Assembly: GCF_001423945.1 (NCBI RefSeq)
Contig: NZ_LMPU01000001.1
Span: forward strand, 927,971 to 991,970
Direction: 5' to 3'
DNA: 64,000 nt
Source of the DNA: Pedobacter sp. Leaf194
Lineage (GTDB): Bacteria > Bacteroidota > Bacteroidia > Sphingobacteriales > Sphingobacteriaceae
Below are positions 9,401-18,712 of the stretch, piece by piece. Every line of letters begins with the position of its first letter. Position 1 is the first letter of the stretch. The notes under the pieces are model-generated. The model was not told the origin of the DNA. It did no database searches and saw only the letters and a list, made by a program, of their open reading frames with translations. The position numbers were made by a program, and so were the translations under genes.

Positions 9401-9817
9401 ATGACAACTAACAAAACAACAGAAAACGACAGTAGCGTAACTGCATTTATAAATACAATTACGGATGAAACTAAACGCAAAAACAGCTTCGATTTAGTTG
9501 CGTTGTTTGAAAATGTTTCGTCTTTTAAAGCCAGAATGTGGGGCAATGCGATAGTTGGATTTGGCAGTTATCATTACAAATACGAGAGCGGCACAGCGGG
9601 CGATGCACCACTTGCAGGTTTTTCGCCGCGAAAAGATAATTTTGCACTCTATTTCTCAGCCGATTTTGAAGATAAGGATCAGCTTTTAGCAAATTTGGGC
9701 AAACATAAAACCGGCAAAGCTTGTGTTTACATTAAAAAACTAGACGAGATTAATATTGATATCTTAAAACAGATGATTATAAATTCTATAGTAAGCCTTA
9801 AAAGCCAATACAGTTAA
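9401..9817 (+). CDS. DUF1801 domain protein
   Basis: 138 residues with the DUF1801 (YdhG-like) pattern: an N-terminal helical part (TAFINTITDETKRKN), the motif FKARMWGNAIVGFGSYHYKY and GFSPRKDNFALYF, and the C-terminal CVYIKKLDEINIDILKQMI. The domain folds like the frataxin/YdhG group and is cytosolic. Its function is not established; some relatives are linked to iron handling. It has no signal peptide, unlike its upstream partner. Confidence 0.85.
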   Translation: MTTNKTTENDSSVTAFINTITDETKRKNSFDLVALFENVSSFKARMWGNAIVGFGSYHYKYESGTAGDAPLAGFSPRKDNFALYFSADFEDKDQLLANLGKHKTGKACVYIKKLDEINIDILKQMIINSIVSLKSQYS

Positions 9818-9843
9818 AATTTAGTTTTCCCTAAAATCACTTT

Positions 9844-9923
9844 GCGTAACTTGTAAATAACCAGTTACGCTGCAGGTTTAGGTGTTTATTTTGCAATATT
9901 TGAATGTCAAATAAATAAACCTG
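9844..9923 (+). repeat. Two inverted repeats in the leader of the S9 peptidase gene
   Basis: GCGTAACT (9844-9851) pairs with AGTTACGC (9863-9870), a perfect 8-bp stem with an 11-nt loop. CAGGTTTA (9873-9880) pairs with TAAACCTG (9916-9923), also perfect over 8 bp. The second arm ends 4 bp before the ATG at 9928, so it could cover the ribosome entry region. No T-run follows the first stem, so it is not an obvious terminator. Confidence 0.5.
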
Positions 9924-9927
9924 GATT

Positions 9928-12345
9928 ATGCTTAAAAAACTACACCTCTATTTTTTAATAGCGGGCATTTGCTTTTCAATTAAAGCTGCTGCGCAGGATG
10001 CGGTAAGCTATCAAACACCGCCAAAGGAGATTGCTGATTTGTTACTTGCCAAGCCAACGCCCGGCGTTAGCCTGGATGATAAAGCCGAGTGGATTTTGTT
10101 CAGCGAAAGAAATTCGTACCCATCTGTGGAAGAACTGGCCATGCCCGAATACCGAATTGCCGGCTTAAGGTTAAACCCCAATAACTATTCACCGAGCCGG
10201 ATTACTTACATCAATAACTTTAGTTTAAAAAGTATAAAAGCCGACAAAACTTTTCCGGTTACGGGATTGCCGGCACCGTTATATGCCAGTAACATCAGCT
10301 GGAACCCATCGCAAACTAAAATCGCGTTTACAAATACCACTCAAAAAGGTGTTGATTTGTATGTGATTGATATCGCAACCAAGAAAGCGACCAAAACAAA
10401 TAAGTCATTTTTGAACGTTGTTTTAGGAAGCGGATTAATCTGGCTAAATGATAACACGATAATTTACCGGGCAGTTACCAAACCAGCAAGTGCTGCGCCG
10501 GTTAAACCGTTAATGCCTAAGGGGCCAACTGTTCAACAGAATTTAGGCAAGGCAGCACCAAGTCCAACTTATCAGGATTTAATAAAATCTCCGTTCGATG
10601 AACAGTTGTTCGAGTTTTTCGGTACATCGCAATTGGTGAAAAATACAGGAGGCGTAGAAACCCCAATAGGCAAACCGGCGATTTATTCATCGGTTAGTCT
10701 TTCGCCCGATAAAAATTATATGTTAACCGAAACCATCCGTAAACCGTTCTCATATTTAGTAACGGCGAATGGCTTTCCATCTACTGTTACGGTGACCGAT
10801 TTAACCGGAAAACCCGTTAAGGTTCTGGCAGAGCTGCCATCATCTGAAGGAACGCCATCTGGATATGACAATACTCAAAATGTTCCCCGCGGTTTTGATT
10901 GGAGAGACGATGAAGCGGCTACGGTAACCTGGTCTAAACCGTTAGACAGCGGCTTAATTAAGAAAAATGTGCCGTTTCACGATGCTGTCTATTCACTAAT
11001 CGCCCCATTTACGGGCACAGAAAAAGAACTTTTCAAAACGCAAACCCGCTATCGTGGCACACAATGGGGCAATGCTGGTTTGGCCTTGGTAATGGAGGGT
11101 TTAAGAAGTAAGCAAACCAATAAAGTAAGCACGTATAACCCAACTACTGGTAAAATGGAGGAGTTATACACACGCAATCAAACAGATGCTTACGGAAATC
11201 CGGGAACGCCCGTTACAACAAAAAACAAGTTTGGCCGTTCGGTAATTCATACGGTAGATAACGGCACAAAGTTGTTAATGAATAATACTGTTGGTTCATC
11301 AGAAAAAGGCGATTTGCCTTTTCTGGCCAAATTCGATTTGGCCACAAAGAAAAGTGAAATCATCTGGCGAAGCGCAGAAGGAACCTTCGAATATGTAAGT
11401 GACGTAATAGACCCTGACAAACTGATTTTGCTAACCCGAAAAGAAAGTCAGAAACTGGTTCCAAATTATTATATCAAAAACCTTGTGCTCCGTGTTGCCG
11501 ATAGGCCAATCACTAATTTTGCAAATCCTTACCCTTCCCTGGATGGTGTGGTAAAAGAGAAAATATCTTATAAGCGTGCTGATGGTGTTGATTTAACCGG
11601 CGACCTATATTTGCCGAAAGGCTACAATAAAGACAAAGACGGGCCGTTACCGGCCATTATCTGGGCTTATCCACGCGAATTTAACTCTGCTGCAGACGCT
11701 GCGCAGATTCGCGGATCCAAAGATAAATTTACAACCATTGCCTGGGGTTCGCCAATTTACTGGGTAACCCGCGGCTATGCAGTTTTGGACAACGCAGAAA
11801 TGCCAATTGTAGCAAAAGATGGCAAGAAACCGAATGATACTTTTGTGGATCAGTTAAGTTTAAATGCCGAAGCGGCAATTAATAAACTGGTAGACTTAGG
11901 CGTAGGTGATAGAAAGCGTATGGCGGTTGGTGGCCATAGTTACGGCGCATTTATGACGGCAAACCTTTTAGCGCATACAAACCTTTTCGCCGCAGGTATT
12001 GCCAGAAGTGGTGCTTACAACCGTACATTGACACCTTTCGGCTTTCAAAACGAAGACCGTACCTACTGGCAGGCACCCCAATTGTATTACGAAATGAGCC
12101 CGTTTAGTTATGCTGATAAAATTAAAACACCCTTATTGTTAATCCACGGCGATTCTGATGATAATACAGGTACATTTCCAATAAACAGTGAACGCTTGTT
12201 TGCAGCTATTAAAGGTGCCGGAGGTACTGTGCGTTTTGTGTTTTTGCCTTACGAAGCACACGGATACCGTGGAAAAGAAAACATATTACACGCCCTTTGG
12301 GAGCAAGACCAATGGTTGGAGAAATACGTCAAGAACAAAAAATAA
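9928..12345 (+). CDS. Secreted prolyl oligopeptidase-family serine peptidase (S9)
   Basis: An 805-residue exported peptidase: signal peptide at residues 1-22 (MLKKLHLYFLIAGICFSIKAAAQ), a long beta-propeller region and a C-terminal alpha/beta-hydrolase domain. The catalytic triad is readable: Ser671 in GGHSYGAF, Asp744 in HGDSDDN and His778 in YEAHGYRG. The protein resembles the Bacteroidota S9 enzymes annotated as acyl-peptide or glutamyl endopeptidases. It probably degrades peptides in the periplasm or outside the cell. It is monocistronic by layout, with a terminator at 12362 and a structured leader at 9844-9923. Confidence 0.92.
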   Translation: MLKKLHLYFLIAGICFSIKAAAQDAVSYQTPPKEIADLLLAKPTPGVSLDDKAEWILFSERNSYPSVEELAMPEYRIAGLRLNPNNYSPSRITYINNFSLKSIKADKTFPVTGLPAPLYASNISWNPSQTKIAFTNTTQKGVDLYVIDIATKKATKTNKSFLNVVLGSGLIWLNDNTIIYRAVTKPASAAPVKPLMPKGPTVQQNLGKAAPSPTYQDLIKSPFDEQLFEFFGTSQLVKNTGGVETPIGKPAIYSSVSLSPDKNYMLTETIRKPFSYLVTANGFPSTVTVTDLTGKPVKVLAELPSSEGTPSGYDNTQNVPRGFDWRDDEAATVTWSKPLDSGLIKKNVPFHDAVYSLIAPFTGTEKELFKTQTRYRGTQWGNAGLALVMEGLRSKQTNKVSTYNPTTGKMEELYTRNQTDAYGNPGTPVTTKNKFGRSVIHTVDNGTKLLMNNTVGSSEKGDLPFLAKFDLATKKSEIIWRSAEGTFEYVSDVIDPDKLILLTRKESQKLVPNYYIKNLVLRVADRPITNFANPYPSLDGVVKEKISYKRADGVDLTGDLYLPKGYNKDKDGPLPAIIWAYPREFNSAADAAQIRGSKDKFTTIAWGSPIYWVTRGYAVLDNAEMPIVAKDGKKPNDTFVDQLSLNAEAAINKLVDLGVGDRKRMAVGGHSYGAFMTANLLAHTNLFAAGIARSGAYNRTLTPFGFQNEDRTYWQAPQLYYEMSPFSYADKIKTPLLLIHGDSDDNTGTFPINSERLFAAIKGAGGTVRFVFLPYEAHGYRGKENILHALWEQDQWLEKYVKNKK

Positions 12346-12361
12346 TTTTTTATTCTGTCTT

Positions 12362-12391
12362 TAAATGCCCCGGTAACCGGGGGGCATTTTT
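12362..12391 (+). terminator. Rho-independent terminator after the S9 peptidase gene
   Basis: Stem AAATGCCCC / GGGGCATTT enclosing GGTAACCG, followed by T residues, 16 bp after the stop codon at 12345. Confidence 0.85.
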
Positions 12392-12482
12392 GTTTAAATT
12401 AGCGTTCTTCGCCCATATTGAGTAATTTTACACTTTCAAAAATCAAACACGAACATTCAAATTAAATATTTGTTTAACCCTT

Positions 12483-13364
12483 ATGGAATACATAGATTAC
12501 TATAAAGTTCTTGAAATTAAAAAAGATTCATCAACTGATGATATTAAAAAGGCCTATCGTAAACTGGCCAGAAAATACCATCCTGATTTAAATCCTAATA
12601 ATGAAGAGGCTAATAAAAAATTCCAGCAAATAAATGAAGCGAATGAGGTTCTGAGCGACCCCGAAAAGCGGAAAAAGTACGATAGGTACGGGAAAGACTG
12701 GCAACATGCTGATCAGTTCGATGCGCAACAACAACGACAATCGCAGGGCAGAGGTAGAAGCGGAGGTGGTTTTTCGGGTTTTGGTGGCGATGATTTTTCC
12801 GACTTCTTTTCATCGATGTTTGGCGGAGGCGGAAGTAGGAGCAGTAGCCGTTCGCCATTTAAAGGCCAGGATTACAGTTCTGAGCTAAGTTTGAATTTGA
12901 TCGATGCGTACACTACCCATAAACAAACACTTACCGTAAACGGCAAACAGGTGCGGATAACTATACCCGCGGGCGTAGAAAACGGACAGAAAATAAAGCT
13001 TACCGGTTATGGAGCGCCAGGCCCCAATAATGGTCCGGCAGGAGATTTGTATATTTCATTTAATATTTCCGAACACCCTAAGTTCAAACGAAAAGGGAAC
13101 GATATTCATATACAGGAAGAGGTAGATTTGTACACCGCAATATTAGGTGGAGAAAAAATTATCGAAACTTTAAATGGGAAAGTTAAGCTTACAATTCCCC
13201 CGGGAACCCAACCCGATACCACCTTAAGGCTCAAAGGAAAGGGGTTTCCTATTTATAAAAAGGAAAACCTTTTTGGTGATTTATATGTTAAATGGCAGGT
13301 TAAATTACCTACAAAATTAAATACTCAGCAAAAAGAATTATTTGAACAGCTTTCCAAACTTTAG
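12483..13364 (+). CDS. cbpA: DnaJ-class co-chaperone, CbpA type
   Basis: 293 residues. The J domain covers about residues 3-70 and contains HPD (KYHPDLNPN), the DnaK-stimulating motif. It is followed by a Gly/Phe/Ser-rich linker (residues ~85-130, including [16 protein letters not shown]) and two DnaJ C-terminal beta-domains. There is no CxxCxGxG zinc domain, so it is a type B J-protein like CbpA. The gene for its modulator CbpM lies 5 bp downstream. The dnaK gene, its likely partner, is in the same window at 19.7-21.6 kb but not linked by transcription. Confidence 0.92.
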   Translation: MEYIDYYKVLEIKKDSSTDDIKKAYRKLARKYHPDLNPNNEEANKKFQQINEANEVLSDPEKRKKYDRYGKDWQHADQFDAQQQRQSQGRGRSGGGFSGFGGDDFSDFFSSMFGGGGSRSSSRSPFKGQDYSSELSLNLIDAYTTHKQTLTVNGKQVRITIPAGVENGQKIKLTGYGAPGPNNGPAGDLYISFNISEHPKFKRKGNDIHIQEEVDLYTAILGGEKIIETLNGKVKLTIPPGTQPDTTLRLKGKGFPIYKKENLFGDLYVKWQVKLPTKLNTQQKELFEQLSKL

Positions 13365-13369
13365 CAAAT

Positions 13370-13666
13370 ATGGAAACCAATTTAATTTCAGTTGATGATT
13401 TTTGTGGACATTACAAAGTGGCAACTGACTTTGTAACTTCGCTGGAAGAATATGGGTTAGTAAAAACAAAACTGGTTAATAAAGCAGTTTTCATAGATGC
13501 TGATGATCTTACTGGTTTGGAAAGATATATCCGCCTATATAAAGAGCTTGAGATAAACCTGGAAGGCCTACATGCGGTCTCACATCTGTTGGGTCAGCTC
13601 GAACTATTGCAAAATAAAATTGCCTCGCTAAAAAACGAAATCAGTTACTACAAGCAACTTCATTAG
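13370..13666 (+). CDS. cbpM: Chaperone modulator CbpM (MerR-like fold)
   Basis: 98 residues: a MerR-like winged-helix half (LISVDDFCGHYKVATDFV, VFIDADDLTGLERYIRLYKEL) and a C-terminal coiled coil (HLLGQLELLQNKIASLKNEI). CbpM binds the J domain of CbpA and blocks its interaction with DnaK. Position directly after cbpA and the matching length support the call, although the sequence itself is only weakly conserved in this family. Confidence 0.85.
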   Translation: METNLISVDDFCGHYKVATDFVTSLEEYGLVKTKLVNKAVFIDADDLTGLERYIRLYKELEINLEGLHAVSHLLGQLELLQNKIASLKNEISYYKQLH

Positions 13667-13754
13667 TTTTGCTGTTCGCAGCCTCTAAAAGCTGCGATAA
13701 AAAAATCCTTTTTTTGATTTTAAGTTATTACATTGGGGCATCAAAACTAAAGCA

Positions 13755-15329
13755 ATGAGCGATTCCTCATCAAAATTTGTCGAAAAAATTAAAGCGTCGT
13801 ATGCGCCGTCTGGCTCATATATTTACCTTGGAGCGGGCATATTGGATGGCCAGGTATACGGTGATGCTGAAGTAAATTTATCATTAAAAATGATGAACAG
13901 GCACGGTTTAATTGCCGGTGCAACAGGTACAGGCAAAACCCGTACACTGCAGTTACTGGCAGAGCAGCTGTCAGACGCGGGCGTTCCGGTTTTTATGCTT
14001 GATGTGAAAGGCGACTTGTCAGGGCTTAATCAACCAGGAAGCATAAATCCAAAAATTGAAGAGCGTGCTGCACAACTCAACAAACCCTTCACCCCAACAG
14101 GTTTTCCTATAGAAATTTATTCACTTTCGGGAAAACTTGGTGCCCAAATGCGGGCAACTGTCCTGGAGTTTGGTCCAACTTTGTTGTCCAAAGTTTTAGA
14201 TTTAAACGACACTCAATCTGGCGTTATGGCAGTTATATTTAAATATGCTGATGATAACAAGATGCCAATTATTGACTTAAATGACCTCAAAAAATTAGTT
14301 TCATATTTGTCGGAAGGTGCAGGAGCCAAAGAAATAAAGGAAAGCTATGGTAGCATTTCAACTGCAACATCAGGAACTATTTTAAGGAAAATTGTTGCTA
14401 TTGAGCAGCAGGGATTAGCAGGGATGTTTGGCGAAAAATCTTTCGATGCAGAGGATCTGTTTGAACGTGTAGATGGGAAGGGCGTTATAAGCCTGTTAAA
14501 CATTGCCGATGTTCAAAACCAGCCGGTTTTGTATTCTACATTTCTCTTAAGCCTACTTGCCGAACTTTTTAATACCCTGCCCGAAGTTGGTGATTTAGAT
14601 AAACCGAAACTGGTTTTCTTTTTCGATGAAGCACATTTGCTCTTCAACAATTCCTCAAAAACTTTTTTAGAACAGATTGAAACGATTATAAGGCTAATCC
14701 GCTCTAAAGGGGTAGGGGTTTTCTTCTGCACGCAATCTCCTACCGATGTTCCGGAAAGTGTTTTAGGTCAGTTGGGTAACCGGGTGCAACATGCGCTAAG
14801 AGCTTTTACGCCGAACGACGTTGATGCTCTGAAGAAAACGGTGAATACGTATCCAAAATCCGAATTTTACGAAATCGATAAAGTGCTAACATCTTTGGGT
14901 ACAGGACAAGCATTGGTAACGGTGCTGAACGAAAAAGGTATTCCTACCGAAGTTTCTGCAACCATGCTAACACCACCGAGAGCAATTATGGGGCCCTTAT
15001 CTGCAGCAGACTTTGAAAAGGTAGTTACCGGAAGCCAGGTGTATACGAAATACAAAGACCCGATAGATCCCGAGAGTGCTTACGACATTTTAACTAAGCG
15101 GATAAATGAGCAGACCGCGGCGGCCGACCAACAAAAGCAGGAAATTGAAGCCCAAAAACAGGTCGAATTAGAGAATAAGCCAAAACCTGGCGAAAAGAGT
15201 TTAGTAGAACGGGTTATGGGTGCAACAATTACCCGTCAAATTGGTAAAGAAATTGTTCGCGGGCTGTTTGGGATGCTAACCGGAAAGAAAACACGTTCAA
15301 AAAGCGGTGGCGGTTTTTTTGGATTTTAA
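13755..15329 (+). CDS. HerA/FtsK-superfamily ATPase, YjgR (DUF853) family
   Basis: 524 residues. The Walker A is AGATGTGKTRT at about residues 54-64, the preceding NRHGLIAG and following VPVFMLDVKGDLSGL are typical of YjgR, and the Walker B is LVFFFDEAHLLF. An arginine-finger region follows in RSKGVGVFFCTQSPTDVP. The charged tail (QQKQEIEAQKQVELENK) is probably helical, and the last residues are glycine-rich (KSGGGFFGF). The precise cellular role of YjgR is unknown; the fold predicts a ring ATPase that may move DNA or protein. It does not sit beside NurA, so a HerA-NurA resection role is not supported here. Confidence 0.88.
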   Translation: MSDSSSKFVEKIKASYAPSGSYIYLGAGILDGQVYGDAEVNLSLKMMNRHGLIAGATGTGKTRTLQLLAEQLSDAGVPVFMLDVKGDLSGLNQPGSINPKIEERAAQLNKPFTPTGFPIEIYSLSGKLGAQMRATVLEFGPTLLSKVLDLNDTQSGVMAVIFKYADDNKMPIIDLNDLKKLVSYLSEGAGAKEIKESYGSISTATSGTILRKIVAIEQQGLAGMFGEKSFDAEDLFERVDGKGVISLLNIADVQNQPVLYSTFLLSLLAELFNTLPEVGDLDKPKLVFFFDEAHLLFNNSSKTFLEQIETIIRLIRSKGVGVFFCTQSPTDVPESVLGQLGNRVQHALRAFTPNDVDALKKTVNTYPKSEFYEIDKVLTSLGTGQALVTVLNEKGIPTEVSATMLTPPRAIMGPLSAADFEKVVTGSQVYTKYKDPIDPESAYDILTKRINEQTAAADQQKQEIEAQKQVELENKPKPGEKSLVERVMGATITRQIGKEIVRGLFGMLTGKKTRSKSGGGFFGF

Positions 15330-15354
15330 TAATTAACCTCAAAATAATCTAAAT

Positions 15355-16014
15355 ATGAAAGTACTATTATTCGCTTTTTTAATCGTCTCCTCTGGCGCAT
15401 TCGCTCAAGTTACAAGTCCACTTTTTACCGATTCCCGAGGTAAAATAATTAAGTCAACAACCTACGATGACGTGTCCGGAAGTCCCTATCTATTGGAAAA
15501 ATGGGAAAAGGGCTCTGTTAAAACAGGTTCAGGGAAAACATTCTCTGATCTGAATTTAAAATACGACATAGCAGGCGAAAGACTTCTATACCTAAACAAA
15601 CAAGGCGATTCAATGACCTTTGCCGAGCCAATCGTTGCTTTCGAGTTGAATTCGGAAAAAAGCGCCGTTCCCTTGAAATTCGTAAATAGCCTCCCTAAGG
15701 CAGACAACGTAAAAGAGAATACCTTCCTACAAATCATTGCTACTGGAAAGTCTTCACTCTACAAAAAATACAATGTTGCTATAATTGAGAGCAAAGGATA
15801 CGGAGCTCAGTCAACTAAAAGGTTATTCAATCCATCAGTTACCTATTATGTTTTAAAGGATGGCGTTCTGCAGAAAATTAATTTGTCGAAGAAGAGCATT
15901 GCAAGTACCTTCCCGAGCAAGGAAAAGGAAATTTTAGATTTTTTAAAGGTTCAAAAAATCGACTTCAAAAACGATTTGGATTTGCAAAAACTTTTCGATG
16001 TTATAAACCAATAG
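15355..16014 (+). CDS. Secreted protein of unknown function, first of a tandem pair
   Basis: 219 residues with a signal peptide (MKVLLFAFLIVSSGAFAQ, cleavage after about residue 18). The mature part has DVSGSPYLLEKWEKG, a mid-region FAEPIVAFEL, FINGLP-like FVNSLPKAD and a C-terminal IDFKNDLDLQKLF. Every one of these recurs in the next gene, so the two are tandem paralogues (219 and 221 residues). I do not recognise a named family. It starts 25 bp after the YjgR-family gene and is separated from its paralogue by a single base. Confidence 0.7.
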   Translation: MKVLLFAFLIVSSGAFAQVTSPLFTDSRGKIIKSTTYDDVSGSPYLLEKWEKGSVKTGSGKTFSDLNLKYDIAGERLLYLNKQGDSMTFAEPIVAFELNSEKSAVPLKFVNSLPKADNVKENTFLQIIATGKSSLYKKYNVAIIESKGYGAQSTKRLFNPSVTYYVLKDGVLQKINLSKKSIASTFPSKEKEILDFLKVQKIDFKNDLDLQKLFDVINQ

Positions 16015-16015
16015 C

Positions 16016-16681
16016 ATGCTCTTACCAAGACTCTTTATACTGCAATTAACTCTCCTTCCTTTCTACGCCATCGCTCAATACGAAGTGCTTCCTTTCGGAG
16101 ATGTGAAGAGAACGCCTTTAACTGAAATTAAATATACAGACGTAACCGGTAGCCCTTATCTTTTTGATTATTGTGTAAAAGGGAATGTAACACTCACAAA
16201 TGGAAAAAAATATCTGGTAGACTCTTTGAAATACAATGTTATTGAGGATAACCTGGTATTTAAGAGTGAAGATGGCGCTTTGATGCATTTTGCTGAACCA
16301 GTTAAGAGATTCGAATTAGCAGTGAAAGGCTCAAATCCAGCTCGATTTATCAACGGTTTGCCAGCGACAAAAGGTTTCAGTTCAGAAGCTTATTTTCAAA
16401 TTCTGGCCGAGGGAAAAGTTACCCTCCTCAAAAAAATTAGAAAGGAAATAACGGAAAGCAAACAGTATGGCTCGGCAGTAACCAATAAGTTAATCAATAC
16501 AACTTCTAGCTATTTTGCTCTTAAAGAGGAGATGCTGGTTAAAATATTACCAAATAAAAAAACTATTACCGCTTTATATGGTATTAATGACATGCAACTG
16601 GATAATTACCTCAAAGAAAATAAAATTGACTTCAAAAAAGACGATGATCTTTATAAATTATTCACATATTTAAATCGTTAA
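16016..16681 (+). CDS. Secreted protein of unknown function, second of a tandem pair
   Basis: 221 residues with a signal peptide (MLLPRLFILQLTLLPFYAIAQ). Shared blocks with the upstream gene, in the same order, are DVTGSPYLFDY, MHFAEPVKRFEL, RFINGLPA, FQILAEGKVTLLKK, ESKQYGSAVTNKL and IDFKKDDDLYKLFTYLN. The start overlaps nothing and lies 1 bp after the previous stop, so translation is probably coupled. Spaced lysines and alternating hydrophobics suggest a beta-rich periplasmic domain. The function is unknown. Confidence 0.7.
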   Translation: MLLPRLFILQLTLLPFYAIAQYEVLPFGDVKRTPLTEIKYTDVTGSPYLFDYCVKGNVTLTNGKKYLVDSLKYNVIEDNLVFKSEDGALMHFAEPVKRFELAVKGSNPARFINGLPATKGFSSEAYFQILAEGKVTLLKKIRKEITESKQYGSAVTNKLINTTSSYFALKEEMLVKILPNKKTITALYGINDMQLDNYLKENKIDFKKDDDLYKLFTYLNR

Positions 16682-16738
16682 CGAAAATTAAACGCTTTCC
16701 TAATCAAAAAAATGATTAGGGATTACTATTTTAGCATT

Positions 16739-17638
16739 ATGAAACCTACCCTATTAATACTGGCCGCCGGGATGGCAAGCCGTTATGGAAGCATGAAACA
16801 GATTGATGGATTCGGCCCGAATGGAGAAACTATCATCGATTATTCAATTTACGATGCAATTAAAGCCGGTTTCGGTAAAGTTGTATTCATCATTAAAGAA
16901 GAATTTGTAGATAATTTTAAATCGATTTTCGAGCCAAAATTAAACGGAAGAATCGAAACGGATTATGTTTTTCAAAATTTCGATTTGAAACAGTTTGGTA
17001 TTGAGGAAGAAATTTACCGGGAAAAACCTTGGGGAACTGCGCATGCAATTCTTTCTGCCAGAAAGGTTGTTAAAGAGCCATTCTGTGTAATCAATGCTGA
17101 TGACTATTATGGTTATGATGCATTTAAGAAAATGGTTGATTTTTTAGATCAGGAAGCTTCCGACAGCAATTTTTCGATTATTGGCTATGAGGTTGGTAAA
17201 ACACTTTCCGAATTTGGTGCAGTATCACGCGGGGTTTGTAAGGTAGATGCTTCAGGAAATCTTGAAGAAATTATTGAGCGTACCAAAGTTTATCCAAAGG
17301 ATGGTAAAATTTTTTACGAAGAAGATGGTGAAGAATCCCCTTTGGATTTTGCAACACCTGTTTCGATGAATTTCTGGGGTTTCACACCTGCAGTTTTTAA
17401 CATCACAGAAAAGCTTTTTGTAGAGTTTGCAGAAGCAAATAAAGATAAACCAAAAGCAGAATTTTTTATACCACTAATTGGCGAAAACCTTGTTAAAACT
17501 GGTGAAGCTACTTTTAAAGTTGTTCCTACTTCGAACAAATGGTTTGGCGTAACTTATAAAGAAGACAAACCTTATGTTCAGGATAGCATTAACCAGCTGG
17601 TTAAAAACGGAACGTATCCTGAAAAATTATGGAGCTAA
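16739..17638 (+). CDS. Sugar-phosphate nucleotidyltransferase family protein
   Basis: A 299-residue Rossmann-type enzyme that would activate a sugar 1-phosphate with an NTP. The N-terminal signature LILAAGMASRYGSMKQ at residues 5-20 is the nucleotide-binding loop of the RmlA/GlmU/MurU superfamily, and VINADDYYG holds the metal-binding Asp pair. I chose the ATG at 16739 (MKPTLLILAAG) rather than an in-frame ATG 27 bp upstream, because the core strand normally begins at this distance. The downstream kinase gene overlaps its end by 10 bp. Kinase plus nucleotidyltransferase resembles AmgK-MurU or NahK-GlmU type salvage pairs. Confidence 0.85.
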   Translation: MKPTLLILAAGMASRYGSMKQIDGFGPNGETIIDYSIYDAIKAGFGKVVFIIKEEFVDNFKSIFEPKLNGRIETDYVFQNFDLKQFGIEEEIYREKPWGTAHAILSARKVVKEPFCVINADDYYGYDAFKKMVDFLDQEASDSNFSIIGYEVGKTLSEFGAVSRGVCKVDASGNLEEIIERTKVYPKDGKIFYEEDGEESPLDFATPVSMNFWGFTPAVFNITEKLFVEFAEANKDKPKAEFFIPLIGENLVKTGEATFKVVPTSNKWFGVTYKEDKPYVQDSINQLVKNGTYPEKLWS

Positions 17639-18705
17639 ATTTAGACTCCGAAGTTTTAAAAGCATACGGATACACTAAAGAAAATATTGTAATAACACAA
17701 ATAGGTACGGGTTTAATAAACCGTACTTATTTGCTTTCGCCCCCAGCCGAAGAAAAAAAGTATATTCTTCAAAATATAAATACTTCGGTATTTAAAAGTC
17801 CCCAAGCCATTGCCGATAATTTAAAGGCAATCGCCGACTATCTCAAGGAAAACTATCCTGATTATCTTTTTGTAAAACCTATTGCCACCCAAAATGGTGA
17901 AGAAATGGCAATAGTTAATAACGAATATTGGAGAATGTTGCCTTACGTGGCTAACACTGTCTCTTTAGATGTTTTAACTGAGCCGCAGCAGGCTTACGAA
18001 GCAGCTAAACAGTTCGGTAAATTAAGCAGACTTCTTAACAATTTTGACGCCTCTATACTTAAGCCAACCATTCCGGGTTTTCATGATTTAGCCTTAAGAT
18101 TTGAACAATTTACCCTGGCTTTAAGTACAACGACAGAAAGTTTGCAAAGTCAGGCCAAGCCACAAATTGACGACGCGTTAGAGCATAAGTACATACTGGA
18201 CTATTTTAAATCGTATTCGCACAGAGTGGATTTTCCGGATCGGGTGATGCATCATGATACAAAAATTAGTAACGTGTTATTAAATGCGCAAAGCTTCGAA
18301 GGTGTTTGTGTTATCGATTTGGATACCATTATGCCTGGAAAATTTATTTCTGATTTGGGCGATATGATGAGAACCTACCTCTGTGCATTTTCAGAAAACG
18401 AAACGGATCTAGATAAAATCAAAATCAGATTGCCATACTTTGAGGCCATGATTAAAGGCTATTTATCAGAAATGAAAACTATTCTTACCGAAACCGAAAA
18501 AGAACTGATTTTATTCTCGGGTAAGTATATTGTTTACATGCAGGCATTAAGATTTCTAACCGATTTCTTAAACGGAAACAATTATTATTCAATTAGTTAT
18601 CCCGCTCAAAATTTGGATAGAACAAAAAATCAGTTTGAGTTGCTGCAAGAGCTATCGCGGAATGAAAAAGAGTTACAAGATATAATCGAAGAAAATTTAG
18701 TTTAA
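17629..18705 (+). CDS. APH-family sugar kinase, N-acetylhexosamine 1-kinase (NahK)-like
   Basis: 358 residues with the aminoglycoside-phosphotransferase fold. The N-lobe has GTGLINRTYLL and YILQNINTSVFKSP, close to the start of NahK-like kinases. The catalytic loop is MHHDTKISNVLL (Brenner-type HxDxxxxN) and the metal motif is VIDLDTIMPG followed by SDLGDMMR. The length equals that of NahK. It probably phosphorylates the anomeric position of an amino sugar, and the overlapping upstream nucleotidyltransferase would then make the NDP-sugar. The sugar is not identified by sequence; N-acetylglucosamine or N-acetylmuramic acid from cell-wall turnover are candidates. Confidence 0.82.
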   Translation: MELNLDSEVLKAYGYTKENIVITQIGTGLINRTYLLSPPAEEKKYILQNINTSVFKSPQAIADNLKAIADYLKENYPDYLFVKPIATQNGEEMAIVNNEYWRMLPYVANTVSLDVLTEPQQAYEAAKQFGKLSRLLNNFDASILKPTIPGFHDLALRFEQFTLALSTTTESLQSQAKPQIDDALEHKYILDYFKSYSHRVDFPDRVMHHDTKISNVLLNAQSFEGVCVIDLDTIMPGKFISDLGDMMRTYLCAFSENETDLDKIKIRLPYFEAMIKGYLSEMKTILTETEKELILFSGKYIVYMQALRFLTDFLNGNNYYSISYPAQNLDRTKNQFELLQELSRNEKELQDIIEENLV

Positions 18706-18712
18706 ACTTGAT

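Noticed and set aside
13755..16681. HerA-like ATPase plus secreted paralogues as an anti-phage system
   Set aside because: The ATPase is the widespread YjgR type, no nuclease or NurA is adjacent, and the two downstream proteins have signal peptides, so a cytoplasmic defence complex is not supported.
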